From Streptomyces lydicus (GTDB lineage Bacteria; Actinomycetota; Actinomycetes; Streptomycetales; Streptomycetaceae): 64,000 nt of DNA. The stretch spans positions 2,976,001 to 3,040,000 of the forward strand of contig NZ_RDTE01000003.1 of the NCBI RefSeq assembly GCF_004125265.1, in the 5' to 3' direction. Positions 57,513 through 64,000 of the stretch are shown here, in pieces; within the stretch, counting starts at the first letter, position 1; each line of letters starts with the position of its first letter. The notes beneath the pieces were generated by a model. That model worked only from the letters and a program-made list of their open reading frames with translations. It was not told the origin of the DNA and did no database searches. The position numbers and the translations under genes were made by a program.

Positions 57513-58412
57513 ATGCTGCGGCTGGGGAATCGCGAGTTCGGGGCGCACGAGCCGGTGATCATGGCGATCGTCAACAGGACGCCGGACTCGTTCTACGACC
57601 AGGGCGCCACCTTCCGTGACGAACCCGCGCTGGCCCGCGTGGAACAGGCGGTGGCCGACGGTGCCGCGATCATCGACATCGGCGGCGTCAAGGCCGGCCC
57701 CGGCGAGGAGGTCAGCGCCGAGGAGGAGGCCCGCCGCACGGTCGGGTTCGTGGCCGAGGTCCGCAAGCGCTTCCCCGACGTGGTGATCAGCGTCGACACC
57801 TGGCGCCACGAGGTCGGCGAGGCGGTGTGCGAGGCCGGCGCGGATCTGCTCAACGACGCCTGGGGCGGGGCCGATCCGCGGCTCGCCGAGGTCGCCGCGC
57901 GCTACGACGTGGGCCTGGTGTGCACACACGCGGGCGGCGCCGAGCCGCGTACCCGCCCGCACCGGGTGACCTACGACGACGTGATGGACGACATCCTGCG
58001 GGTGACGCTCGGCCTCGCGGAGCGGGCCGTGGAGCTGGGCGTCCGGCGCGACGCGATCATGATCGATCCGGGGCACGACTTCGGGAAGAACACCCGGCAC
58101 AGCCTGGAGGCGACCCGCCGGCTGGACGAGATGGCGCGGGCCGTTCCCCGGGAGCTCGGCTTCCCCGGGGCAGGGGATACGCCGTTCCCGGTGCTGGTCT
58201 CGCTGTCCAACAAGGACTTCGTCGGCGAGACGCTGGACCGGCCGGTCAAGGAGCGGGTGCTCGGCACCCTCGCGACCACCGCCGTCTCGGCCTGGCTGGG
58301 CGCCCGGGTCTACCGGGTCCACGAGGTCGCCGAGACCCGGCAGGTGCTGGACATGGTGGCCTCGATCACCGGCCACCGGCCCCCGGCGGTCGCCCGCCGG
58401 GGACTGGCCTGA
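57513..58412 (+). CDS. Dihydropteroate synthase paralogue, FolP2 type
   Basis: A 299-aa DHPS-like TIM barrel. It keeps IMAIVNRTPDSFYDQG near residue 19, the pterin-site Asp in VVISVDTWRHEV, and NDAWGG and IDPGHDFGK. The usual DIGGEST-RPG loop reads DIGGVKAGPG instead, so the p-aminobenzoate/sulfonamide loop is altered. FolP2 proteins of actinobacteria do not complement folP, so a folate role is unlikely. ATG has GGGAG upstream. It diverges from the DivIVA-like gene. Confidence 0.85.
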   Translation: MLRLGNREFGAHEPVIMAIVNRTPDSFYDQGATFRDEPALARVEQAVADGAAIIDIGGVKAGPGEEVSAEEEARRTVGFVAEVRKRFPDVVISVDTWRHEVGEAVCEAGADLLNDAWGGADPRLAEVAARYDVGLVCTHAGGAEPRTRPHRVTYDDVMDDILRVTLGLAERAVELGVRRDAIMIDPGHDFGKNTRHSLEATRRLDEMARAVPRELGFPGAGDTPFPVLVSLSNKDFVGETLDRPVKERVLGTLATTAVSAWLGARVYRVHEVAETRQVLDMVASITGHRPPAVARRGLA

Positions 58413-58446
58413 GGAATCCGGGCCGGGCGGATTCGGCGGACCCGCC

Positions 58447-59196
58447 TCAGATCCCGACCTCCTTGGTCACCAGCGCGATCGCCTCGTCCACGTCGTCGCT
58501 GAGGTGGAAGAGCTCCAGGTCGTGCATCGACGCCTTGCCCTCGGCGATGAGGGTGTCGCGCAGCCAGTCGACCAGTCCGCTCCAGTAGGACGTGCCGAAC
58601 AGCACGATCGGGAAGCGGGTGACCTTACGGGTCTGGACGAGGGTGAGCGCTTCGAAGAGCTCGTCGAGGGTGCCGAGCCCGCCGGGGAGCACCACGAACC
58701 CGCGGGCGTACTTCACAAAACACGTCTTGCGGACGAAGAAGTACCGGAAGTCGACGCCGAGGTTCACATACTCGTTCATGCCCTGCTCGAAGGGCAGCTC
58801 GATGCCCAGCCCGACAGAGGTGCCACCGGCCTCGTTGGCGCCCTTGTTGACGGCCTCCATGGCGCCGGGGCCGCCGCCGGTGATCACCGCGAAACCGGCG
58901 TCGACCAGGGCCCGGCCGATCCGCACGCCGGCGTCGTACTCCTTGGAGTCACGCGGCGTACGGGCCGAGCCGAAGACGCTGACGGCCGGGCCCAGCTCGG
59001 CCAGCGCGCCGAATCCCTCGACGAACTCCGACTGGATGCGCATCACGCGCCAGGGGTCGGTGTGCACCCACTCGGAGGGGCCCTCGGAGTCCAGCAGACG
59101 CTGGTCCGTGGTGCCGGTCCGCACCTGGTCCTGGCGGCGCAGTACGGGACCCAGCCGCTGCTCCTCGGGGACCGGTGCTCCCTCGGGACTGGCCAT
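58447..59196 (-). CDS. LOG family cytokinin-type phosphoribohydrolase
   Basis: A 249-aa Rossmann-like TIGR00730/LOG protein: VSVFGSARTPR, GRALVDAGFAVITGGGPGAMEAVN and the catalytic PGGLGTLDELFE (PGGxGTxxE). LOG enzymes split nucleoside 5'-monophosphates, releasing the base or cytokinin. ATG follows GGGAG by 6 nt. It lies 122 bp downstream of dapE and may be co-transcribed. Confidence 0.88.
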   Translation of the reverse strand: MASPEGAPVPEEQRLGPVLRRQDQVRTGTTDQRLLDSEGPSEWVHTDPWRVMRIQSEFVEGFGALAELGPAVSVFGSARTPRDSKEYDAGVRIGRALVDAGFAVITGGGPGAMEAVNKGANEAGGTSVGLGIELPFEQGMNEYVNLGVDFRYFFVRKTCFVKYARGFVVLPGGLGTLDELFEALTLVQTRKVTRFPIVLFGTSYWSGLVDWLRDTLIAEGKASMHDLELFHLSDDVDEAIALVTKEVGI

Positions 59197-59318
59197 GTCG
59201 TGCTCCCTCCGCTGGCAGATCGTTTGCCGTTTCAGCGTAGATCCGCGGACGTGAAGCGCAGGGGAATTCGGTGCGGAGGCGTACGGCCGGGCCCGCTCCC
59301 GTGGGGGCAACCGGGCCC

Positions 59319-60410
59319 TCAGGCGGTCAGCCAGGCGCGCAGCCGCTCCTCACAGTGGAGGATGCGGTCGATTTCAACCCGTTCGTCCTTCTTGTGCGCC
59401 AGCAGCGAGTAACCGGGGCCGTAGTTGACGGCCGGGACGCCCAGCGCACTGAAGCGCGAGACGTCGGTCCAGCCGAACTTGGGCATCGCGCTGCCGCCGA
59501 CGGCCGCCATGAAGGCCTTGGCCGCCGGGTGGGACAGTCCGGGCAGCGCGCCCGGGGAGTGGTCGTCGACGACGAACTCGTCCACCGGGCAGTCGGCGAA
59601 GACCTCGCGTACATGGGCCAGCGCCTCGTCGGGGGTGCGGTCCGGCGCGTAGCGGAAGTTCACGGTGACCGTGCAGGCGTCGGGGATGACGTTGTTGGCG
59701 ACGCCGCCCTCGACGCGTACGGCGTTGAGGCCTTCGCGGTATTCGAGGCCGTCGATGACCGGGCGGCGCGGCTCGTAGGCGGCGAGCTTCGCCAGGATCG
59801 GCGCGGCGGCGTGGATCGCGTTGCCGCCCATCCAGCTGCGGGCCGAGTGCGCGCGCTCACCGGTGGTGCGCAGCAGGACCCGCAGGGTGCCCTGGCAGCC
59901 GCCCTCCACCTGGCCGTCGGAGGGCTCCAGGAGGACGGCGAAGTCACCGGCGAGCCAGTCGGGGTGGGCGTCGGCGACATGTCCGAGCCCGTTGAGGTGC
60001 GCGGCGACCTCTTCCTGGTCGTAGAAGACGAAGGTCAGGTCGCGGTTGGGCGCCGGGACCGTGGCGGCCATCCGCAGCTGGACGGCGACGCCGGACTTCA
60101 TGTCGCAGGTGCCGCAGCCCCACAGGACGCCGTTCTCGTCCAGCCGGGAGGGGACGTTGCCGGCGATCGGCACGGTGTCGAGGTGCCCGGCGAGCACCAC
60201 CCGCTCGTCGCGGCCCAGGTCGGTGCGGGCCACGACGTTGTTGCCATGGCGGTCGACGGTCAGGTGCCCGAGTCCGCGCAGGGCGTGCTCGACGGCGTCG
60301 GCGAGGTCCTTCTCGTTGCCGCTCTCGGAAGGGAAGTCGACGAGCTGCGCGGTGAGCGCGGCGGCATCGAGCGACAGGTCGAGGGCGGGGTGGTCTGTGC
60401 GGCGCTCCAT
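59319..60410 (-). CDS. dapE: Succinyl-diaminopimelate desuccinylase DapE
   Basis: A 363-aa M20 metallopeptidase: LAGHLDTVPI (His ligand), the bridging Asp in GCGTCDMKSG, YDQEEVAAHLNGL with the catalytic Glu, and a C-terminal GYSLLAHKKDERV. It releases LL-diaminopimelate in lysine and cell-wall synthesis. The other succinylase-branch gene, dapC, is nearby. The ATG lies 7 nt after a TAGGGT box without a ribosome binding site, so the mRNA may be leaderless. Confidence 0.93.
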   Translation of the reverse strand: MERRTDHPALDLSLDAAALTAQLVDFPSESGNEKDLADAVEHALRGLGHLTVDRHGNNVVARTDLGRDERVVLAGHLDTVPIAGNVPSRLDENGVLWGCGTCDMKSGVAVQLRMAATVPAPNRDLTFVFYDQEEVAAHLNGLGHVADAHPDWLAGDFAVLLEPSDGQVEGGCQGTLRVLLRTTGERAHSARSWMGGNAIHAAAPILAKLAAYEPRRPVIDGLEYREGLNAVRVEGGVANNVIPDACTVTVNFRYAPDRTPDEALAHVREVFADCPVDEFVVDDHSPGALPGLSHPAAKAFMAAVGGSAMPKFGWTDVSRFSALGVPAVNYGPGYSLLAHKKDERVEIDRILHCEERLRAWLTA

Positions 60411-60417
60411 GGATCCG

Positions 60418-60444
60418 ACCCTATCCGCAGCACTCCAGTACGGT
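60418..60444. promoter_or_regulatory. Two divergent, near-overlapping leaderless promoters
   Basis: TAGGGT (60418-60423, minus) serves dapE, with 7 nt to its ATG. TACGGT (60439-60444, plus) serves the gene at 60451, with 6 nt to its GTG. The boxes are 15 bp apart, so each -35 region lies on or past the other gene's start and only one polymerase can bind at a time. Neither gene has a ribosome binding site. Confidence 0.55.
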
Positions 60445-60450
60445 AGGCGC

Positions 60451-61380
60451 GTGTCCGCGCAGCCCTCACCCTCCGTCCGCCGCACCCGCCCGTGGCGTAT
60501 CGCCGCGGCCGTCGCCGTGCTCATCGGACTGGCCTGCTATGTCGCGGTGCAGTACATCACCGGCGGCCCGGGAGCACCGCGCTGCACGGTGCGCGGCGCG
60601 GGCGACGCCGATGCCTACGAGCTCTCCCCCGAGCAGGCCGCGAACGCCGCGACGATCGCGGCCGTGGCGTCCTCGCGCGGGCTGCCGGAGCGGGCGGTGA
60701 CCATCGCGCTGGCGACCGCGATGCAGGAGTCGGGGCTGCGCAATCTCGAATTCGGTGACCGGGATTCGGTCGGGCTCTTCCAGCAGCGGCCGTCGCAGGA
60801 CTGGGGCACCGTGCAGAAGATCATGGATCCGGTCTACTCGGCCGGGGAGTTCTACCGGCATCTGGAGCATGTGCCCGGCTACTCCCGGCTCCCGCTGACC
60901 GTCGCCGCACAGCGGGTGCAGCACAGCGGCTACCCGCAGGCCTACGCCAAGCACGAGGCGAACGCGGCACAGTTGACCGGGGCTCTCACCGGCCGCGACG
61001 AGGGCGCGATGACCTGCACCGAGAGCCGCCCGGTGGACAGCAGGGCGGCGGGCGGCGCCGCGAAGGTGCGGGAGAAGCTGGTGCGGGAGTTCGGCCCCCG
61101 GGTGCTGCCGCGGGCGGGCGCCGGCGGGAGCGCCGCGGGCGGCGGGCGCGGGGTGACGATACCGGTGCGGGCGGCCGGCGCGATGGCCGTGGGCGATACC
61201 CCGCGGCGCGGCTGGGAGCTGGCGACGTGGGCGATGGCGCACTCCGCCGAGCTGCACATCGAACAGATCTCTTACGCCGGCCGGACGTGGACCGCGGCCG
61301 ATTCGGGGAACGGCTGGCAGCAGAAGCCGGCCGCCTCCGCGGCGGCCGCGCGCGACGTTCGTATCATCACCGGGCAATAG
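60451..61380 (+). CDS. Membrane-anchored lysozyme-fold-like protein, function unproved
   Basis: A 309-aa protein with a short basic N-terminus, one transmembrane helix (WRIAAAVAVLIGLACYVAVQ) and an extracytoplasmic domain. ALATAMQESGLRNLEFGDRD and SVGLFQQRPSQDWG look like the catalytic Glu region of transglycosylase/lysozyme-like domains. A Gly/Ala linker and a small C-terminal domain (GWELATWAMAHSAELHIEQI, resembling a peptidoglycan-related hydrophobic fold) follow. Related proteins are often annotated misleadingly as heavy-metal transporters. GTG start with leaderless-type promoter. Confidence 0.75.
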   Translation: MSAQPSPSVRRTRPWRIAAAVAVLIGLACYVAVQYITGGPGAPRCTVRGAGDADAYELSPEQAANAATIAAVASSRGLPERAVTIALATAMQESGLRNLEFGDRDSVGLFQQRPSQDWGTVQKIMDPVYSAGEFYRHLEHVPGYSRLPLTVAAQRVQHSGYPQAYAKHEANAAQLTGALTGRDEGAMTCTESRPVDSRAAGGAAKVREKLVREFGPRVLPRAGAGGSAAGGGRGVTIPVRAAGAMAVGDTPRRGWELATWAMAHSAELHIEQISYAGRTWTAADSGNGWQQKPAASAAAARDVRIITGQ

Positions 61381-61680
61381 TTTGCCGGTTCCCCCGGGAG
61401 GAGTGCGGGGCAGCAATTCGCCTGCGCCGTAAGGGAGTTGGCCCAGCACTTTCGCGCACTCCGGTAATTCCCTTGTCCGCAAAGGGGCGTGACGTTTCCG
61501 CGGCCCGTCGAGCCGTGCGCATATTGCCCTTTTTTCCGAGCCCGATTATGTGACGCGTTACCAACTCTTTACCGGAGTTCACCGCAACCTTCGGGGTTCT
61601 GACGCGGTAGTCAGTGCGTCCGCCAGGCGGATATGGCACATCTGTCAGAAGTACGAGTCCTTCTCCGTAAAAGGAGCACC
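61381..61680 (+). promoter_or_regulatory. 300-bp upstream region of the secreted protein gene
   Basis: No gene is seen. The stretch is unusually AT-rich for this genome, especially 61520-61600 (TTGCCCTTTTTTCC, TTACCAACTCTTTACC). It probably holds a regulated promoter and a long leader for the gene at 61681. Confidence 0.45.
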
Positions 61681-62139
61681 ATGTCCCACCCCGTTACGCG
61701 TCGGATCGCCCGAGCCGCCCTGCTCGTTGCAGCGGGTGCCGCTCCCGTGGTCGCTGCGGCCGGCTCCGCGAGCGCCGCGGATCTGCCCGCCAAGACACTC
61801 GGCGGGCTGACGGCGCCCCTGGACTCCCAGAACACCAGCCGGACCCTGGACCACACCGCGCGCCACGGCGTCGGCCTGGTGAACGAGGCCGGCAACAAGG
61901 CGGCGACGAAGCTCGCCCCGGCGCTCGTGGAGACCGCCGGCCCGGTCGTGAAGAAGGCCATGCCGACCACCCAGGGTGCCGCGGACAAGGCGGAGGGCAT
62001 GGTCCGCCCGATCGCCAAGCACGGCGTCTCGACCAACACGCTGCCACTCGAGGCGGCCAAGGGCCTGGTCGGGTCCTCCAAGGGCCTGCTCGCACCGGCT
62101 CAGGGCCTGCTCGGCGGCCTTCCGCTCGGCGGCCGCTGA
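61681..62139 (+). CDS. Small secreted protein (152 aa)
   Basis: A clear Sec signal peptide: basic start, hydrophobic core (ALLVAAGAAPVVAAAGSASA) and cleavage after ASA. The mature protein is Ala/Lys/Thr/Gly-rich and amphipathic (LVETAGPVVKKAMPTTQG, LLAPAQGLLGGLPLGG), with no cysteine. Not a chaplin. Function unknown; it may act at the cell surface. ATG has AAAAGGAG 4 nt upstream. A terminator follows. Confidence 0.82.
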   Translation: MSHPVTRRIARAALLVAAGAAPVVAAAGSASAADLPAKTLGGLTAPLDSQNTSRTLDHTARHGVGLVNEAGNKAATKLAPALVETAGPVVKKAMPTTQGAADKAEGMVRPIAKHGVSTNTLPLEAAKGLVGSSKGLLAPAQGLLGGLPLGGR

Positions 62140-62160
62140 CCGGCCGTCCGCCCGCGGACG

Positions 62161-62200
62161 CGCAGGGGCCCGGGGAGTTCGCTCTCCCCGGGCCCCTGCG
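62161..62200. terminator. Terminator between secreted protein gene and dapC
   Basis: A perfect 17-bp stem (62161-62177 with 62184-62200), 6-nt loop, between convergent genes. Confidence 0.88.
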
Positions 62201-62216
62201 CGTGGTCAGACGCGGC

Positions 62217-63347
62217 TCACTGCGCCAGCCGGCGCACCGCGGCGGCCACCCGCTCGTCGGTGGCGGTGAAGGCGATCCGTACGAACCGCTCCCCCGCCTC
62301 GCCGTAGAAGTCGCCGGGGGCGACGAGGATGCCGCGCTTGGCGAGGTCGCCGACGGTGTCCCAGCAGGACTCGTCGCGGGTCGCCCAGAGGTAGAGCGAG
62401 GCCTCGCTGTGCTCGATGCGGAAGCCCGCGGCCTCGAAGGCGCCGCGCAGTGCGGTACGGCGGCGGGCGTAGCGCTCGCGCTGTTCGGCGACATGGGCGG
62501 TGTCGCCCAGCGCCGCGACGGTGGCGGCCTGCACCGGGGCCCCGATCATCATGCCGCCGTGCTTGCGGATCTGCAGCAGGTCGCCGAGGACCGCGGCGTC
62601 GCCGACGAGGAAGGCGGAGCGGTAGCCGGCCAGGTTGGAGCGCTTGGAGAGGGAGTGCACGGCGACGAGGCCGTCGTGGGAGCCGCCGCAGATGTCCGGG
62701 TGCAGCACGGAGACCGGGTCGGCCTCCCAGCCCAGCTCCAGGTAGCACTCGTCGCTGACGACCAGCACCCCGTGCTCGCGCGCCCAGGCGACGGCGCGGC
62801 GCAGCTCGTCGGCGCCGAGCACCCGGCCGGTGGGGTTGGACGGCGAGTTCAGCCAGAGCAGCTTCAGGCCGCTGGGGTCCAGCTCCCAGGGATCGTCGTA
62901 GGCGACCGGCTCGGCGCCGGCCAGGCGGGCACCGACCTCGTACGTCGGGTAGGCCAGGCGCGGGTGGGCGACCTTGTCGCCGGGGCCCAGGCCCAGCTGG
63001 GTCGGCAGCCAGGCCACCAGCTCCTTGGAGCCGACGACCGGCAGCACATTGGTGTGCTCCAGCCCCCGGGCGCCGAGCCGGTCGGCCGCCCAGCCGGTGA
63101 GCGCGTCACGCAGCGCGGCCGTCCCCCACACCGTCGGATAGCCGGGGCTGTCGGCCGCCGCGGTCAGTGCCTGCTGGACCAGCGCGGGGACCGGGTCGAC
63201 CGGGGTGCCGACGGACAGGTCGACGATGCCGTCGGCGTGTGCGGCGGCAGTGGCCTTGTACGGCTCCAGCCGGTCCCAGGGGAAGTCCGGAAGACGGTCA
63301 CGGAGCGACCCCCGCGAGACGGGCCGGGAGGAAGGTGCTGCGCCCAC
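62217..63347 (-). CDS. dapC: Succinyl-diaminopimelate aminotransferase DapC
   Basis: A 376-aa fold-type I PLP aminotransferase: NSPSNPTGRVL near residue 170, VVSDECYLELGW near 200, and SLSKRSNLAGYR with the PLP lysine near 237. The class I/II C-terminal Arg region RIAFT is present. Genes placed next to an actinobacterial 7Fe ferredoxin in this order encode DapC. It transaminates N-succinyl-amino-ketopimelate in lysine synthesis. GTG start. Its upstream region holds overlapping hairpins. Confidence 0.87.
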   Translation of the reverse strand: MGAAPSSRPVSRGSLRDRLPDFPWDRLEPYKATAAAHADGIVDLSVGTPVDPVPALVQQALTAAADSPGYPTVWGTAALRDALTGWAADRLGARGLEHTNVLPVVGSKELVAWLPTQLGLGPGDKVAHPRLAYPTYEVGARLAGAEPVAYDDPWELDPSGLKLLWLNSPSNPTGRVLGADELRRAVAWAREHGVLVVSDECYLELGWEADPVSVLHPDICGGSHDGLVAVHSLSKRSNLAGYRSAFLVGDAAVLGDLLQIRKHGGMMIGAPVQAATVAALGDTAHVAEQRERYARRRTALRGAFEAAGFRIEHSEASLYLWATRDESCWDTVGDLAKRGILVAPGDFYGEAGERFVRIAFTATDERVAAAVRRLAQ

Positions 63348-63376
63348 GGTGCTCTCTTTCTCGGTGGTGCCGGAAC

Positions 63377-63433
63377 CCGGCGCACAACGCGCCGGTCCCG
63401 TACGGCGGGCTGGCCGTACAGGACCGGTTGGCG
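63377..63433 (-). terminator. Overlapping hairpins between fdxA and dapC
   Basis: A ~17-bp stem with mismatches (63390-63406 with 63413-63433) shares bases with a perfect 7-bp stem (63377-63383 with 63389-63395), so they exclude each other. A further hairpin lies at about 63440-63470. They may terminate the fdxA transcript or attenuate dapC. Confidence 0.5.
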
Positions 63434-63529
63434 CCGTGCGACCTCTCCCGGCTCACACCGGGAGGTGCCCCCGACGACATCGGAGGCGAGAGGGAGCGGG
63501 TGGGCTGCTCCCCCTTGGGCCTCGCGTCG

Positions 63530-63850
63530 TTACTGGTTCTGCGGCGGAAGGGCCGCGATGAAGGAGTGGTCGCGCTCGATCAGGCCGAGCTTGCTGGCGC
63601 CACCGGGCGAGCCGAGCTCGTCGAAGAACTCCACATTGGCCTTGTAGTAGTCCTTCCACTCCTCCGGGGTGTCGTCCTCGTAGAAGATCGCCTCGACCGG
63701 GCAGACCGGCTCACAGGCACCACAGTCGACGCATTCGTCCGGGTGGATGTACAAGGACCGCTTGCCCTCGTAGATGCAGTCGACCGGGCACTCCTCGATG
63801 CACGCCTTGTCCTTGACGTCGACACAAGGCTGCGCGATGACGTAGGTCAC
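63530..63850 (-). CDS. fdxA: 7Fe ferredoxin
   Basis: A 106-aa protein. The first cluster ligands lie in CVDVKDKACIEECPVDC and the second set in CVDCGACEPVCP, the pattern of a [3Fe-4S][4Fe-4S] ferredoxin of the mycobacterial FdxC/FdxA type. A ~40-residue C-terminal extension (YYKANVEFFDELGSPGGASK) is normal for it. It donates electrons to cytochromes P450 and other oxidoreductases. GTG at 63850 follows GAGGAGG by 9 nt. Confidence 0.93.
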   Translation of the reverse strand: MTYVIAQPCVDVKDKACIEECPVDCIYEGKRSLYIHPDECVDCGACEPVCPVEAIFYEDDTPEEWKDYYKANVEFFDELGSPGGASKLGLIERDHSFIAALPPQNQ

Positions 63851-63990
63851 GCTGTCGTTCCTCCTCGGTAGGGCCGGCGGACCGATTGGCAGTACCGCCG
63901 CTGGGCGCGCGGGAGCGCGGCGTCGTCGATGCCCGCCATCTAGTATCTCCGTTCCCGGGCGCGAGACGAACAAGAGGGGCGGTTTGAGCG

Positions 63991-64000
63991 ATGGAATTCC
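63991..64000 (+). CDS. Start of a further gene at the window edge
   Basis: ATG at 63991 with AAGAGGGGC upstream and a TAGTAT box at 63941 are the only visible parts. Only three codons (Met-Glu-Phe) are inside the window, so no product can be named. Confidence 0.35.

Overview
The window is a 64 kb chromosomal stretch of a high-GC actinomycete, almost certainly a Streptomyces. The evidence is the very strong G/C bias at third codon positions, many GTG starts, several apparently leaderless genes, long GC-rich terminator hairpins, and gene families typical of Streptomyces (WblC, TatB, MoeZ, DUF3107/DUF3117/DUF3152, DUF6758). I see no tRNA, rRNA, CRISPR array, insertion sequence, prophage or integrase. 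It looks like conserved core chromosome. From memory, its gene order matches two blocks of mycobacterial chromosomes: whiB7-uvrD2-mycoredoxin-nudC-adnBA-ATL-moeZ-DUF3152-tetR-DUF3107-ferritin-like-rhlE, and corA-MgtE-like-DUF1003-mrp-tatB-htrA-rseA-sigE-methyltransferase-DUF3117-tag-folP2-LOG-dapE-dapC-fdxC.

Region 1 (1-18.4 kb) holds DNA repair and redox genes. The 5' part of wblC (antibiotic-resistance regulator) sits behind a roughly 580-nt leader that contains an upstream ORF and a strong intrinsic terminator, an attenuation layout. Upstream lie uvrD2, mycoredoxin, nudC and an M20 peptidase. Next comes the AdnAB end-resection helicase-nuclease pair, unusually separated by a 463-bp block of nested inverted repeats; AdnA also carries a collagen-like Gly-X-Y tract. 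An alkyltransferase-like protein and a very large membrane pseudokinase/flippase-like fusion follow.

Region 2 (18.4-30.5 kb) has moeZ (sulfur transfer) and a four- or five-gene envelope polysaccharide-type operon: a PelF-like glycosyltransferase, a tiny overlapping ORF, a polytopic membrane protein, a 16-aa leader ORF and a sugar epimerase. It then has a DUF3152 metzincin-like membrane protein with an alpha/beta hydrolase, a TetR regulator, DUF3107, a small membrane protein and a ferritin-like protein.

Region 3 (30.5-44.6 kb) contains a RhlE-type RNA helicase with a histone-H1-like tail, small hydrolases, an NYN nuclease, MarC, a PHP phosphoesterase, an MFS exporter, a SUFU-domain protein, CorA behind a long leader with a 22-aa upstream ORF, and a secreted lipoprotein.

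Region 4 (44.7-64 kb) contains a soluble MgtE-N/CBS protein, DUF1003, the Fe-S carrier ATPase Mrp, TatB, the envelope-stress module sigE-rseA-htrA (zinc anti-sigma and periplasmic-type protease), an O-methyltransferase, tag, a DivIVA-like protein, a FolP2-type DHPS paralogue, a LOG phosphoribohydrolase, the lysine-pathway genes dapE and dapC, a secreted protein and a 7Fe ferredoxin. Several of these genes (mrp, dapE, its divergent neighbour, and the genes at 27545, 33360 and 43016) have a TANNNT box 6-7 nt before the start codon and no ribosome binding site, which suggests leaderless transcripts.
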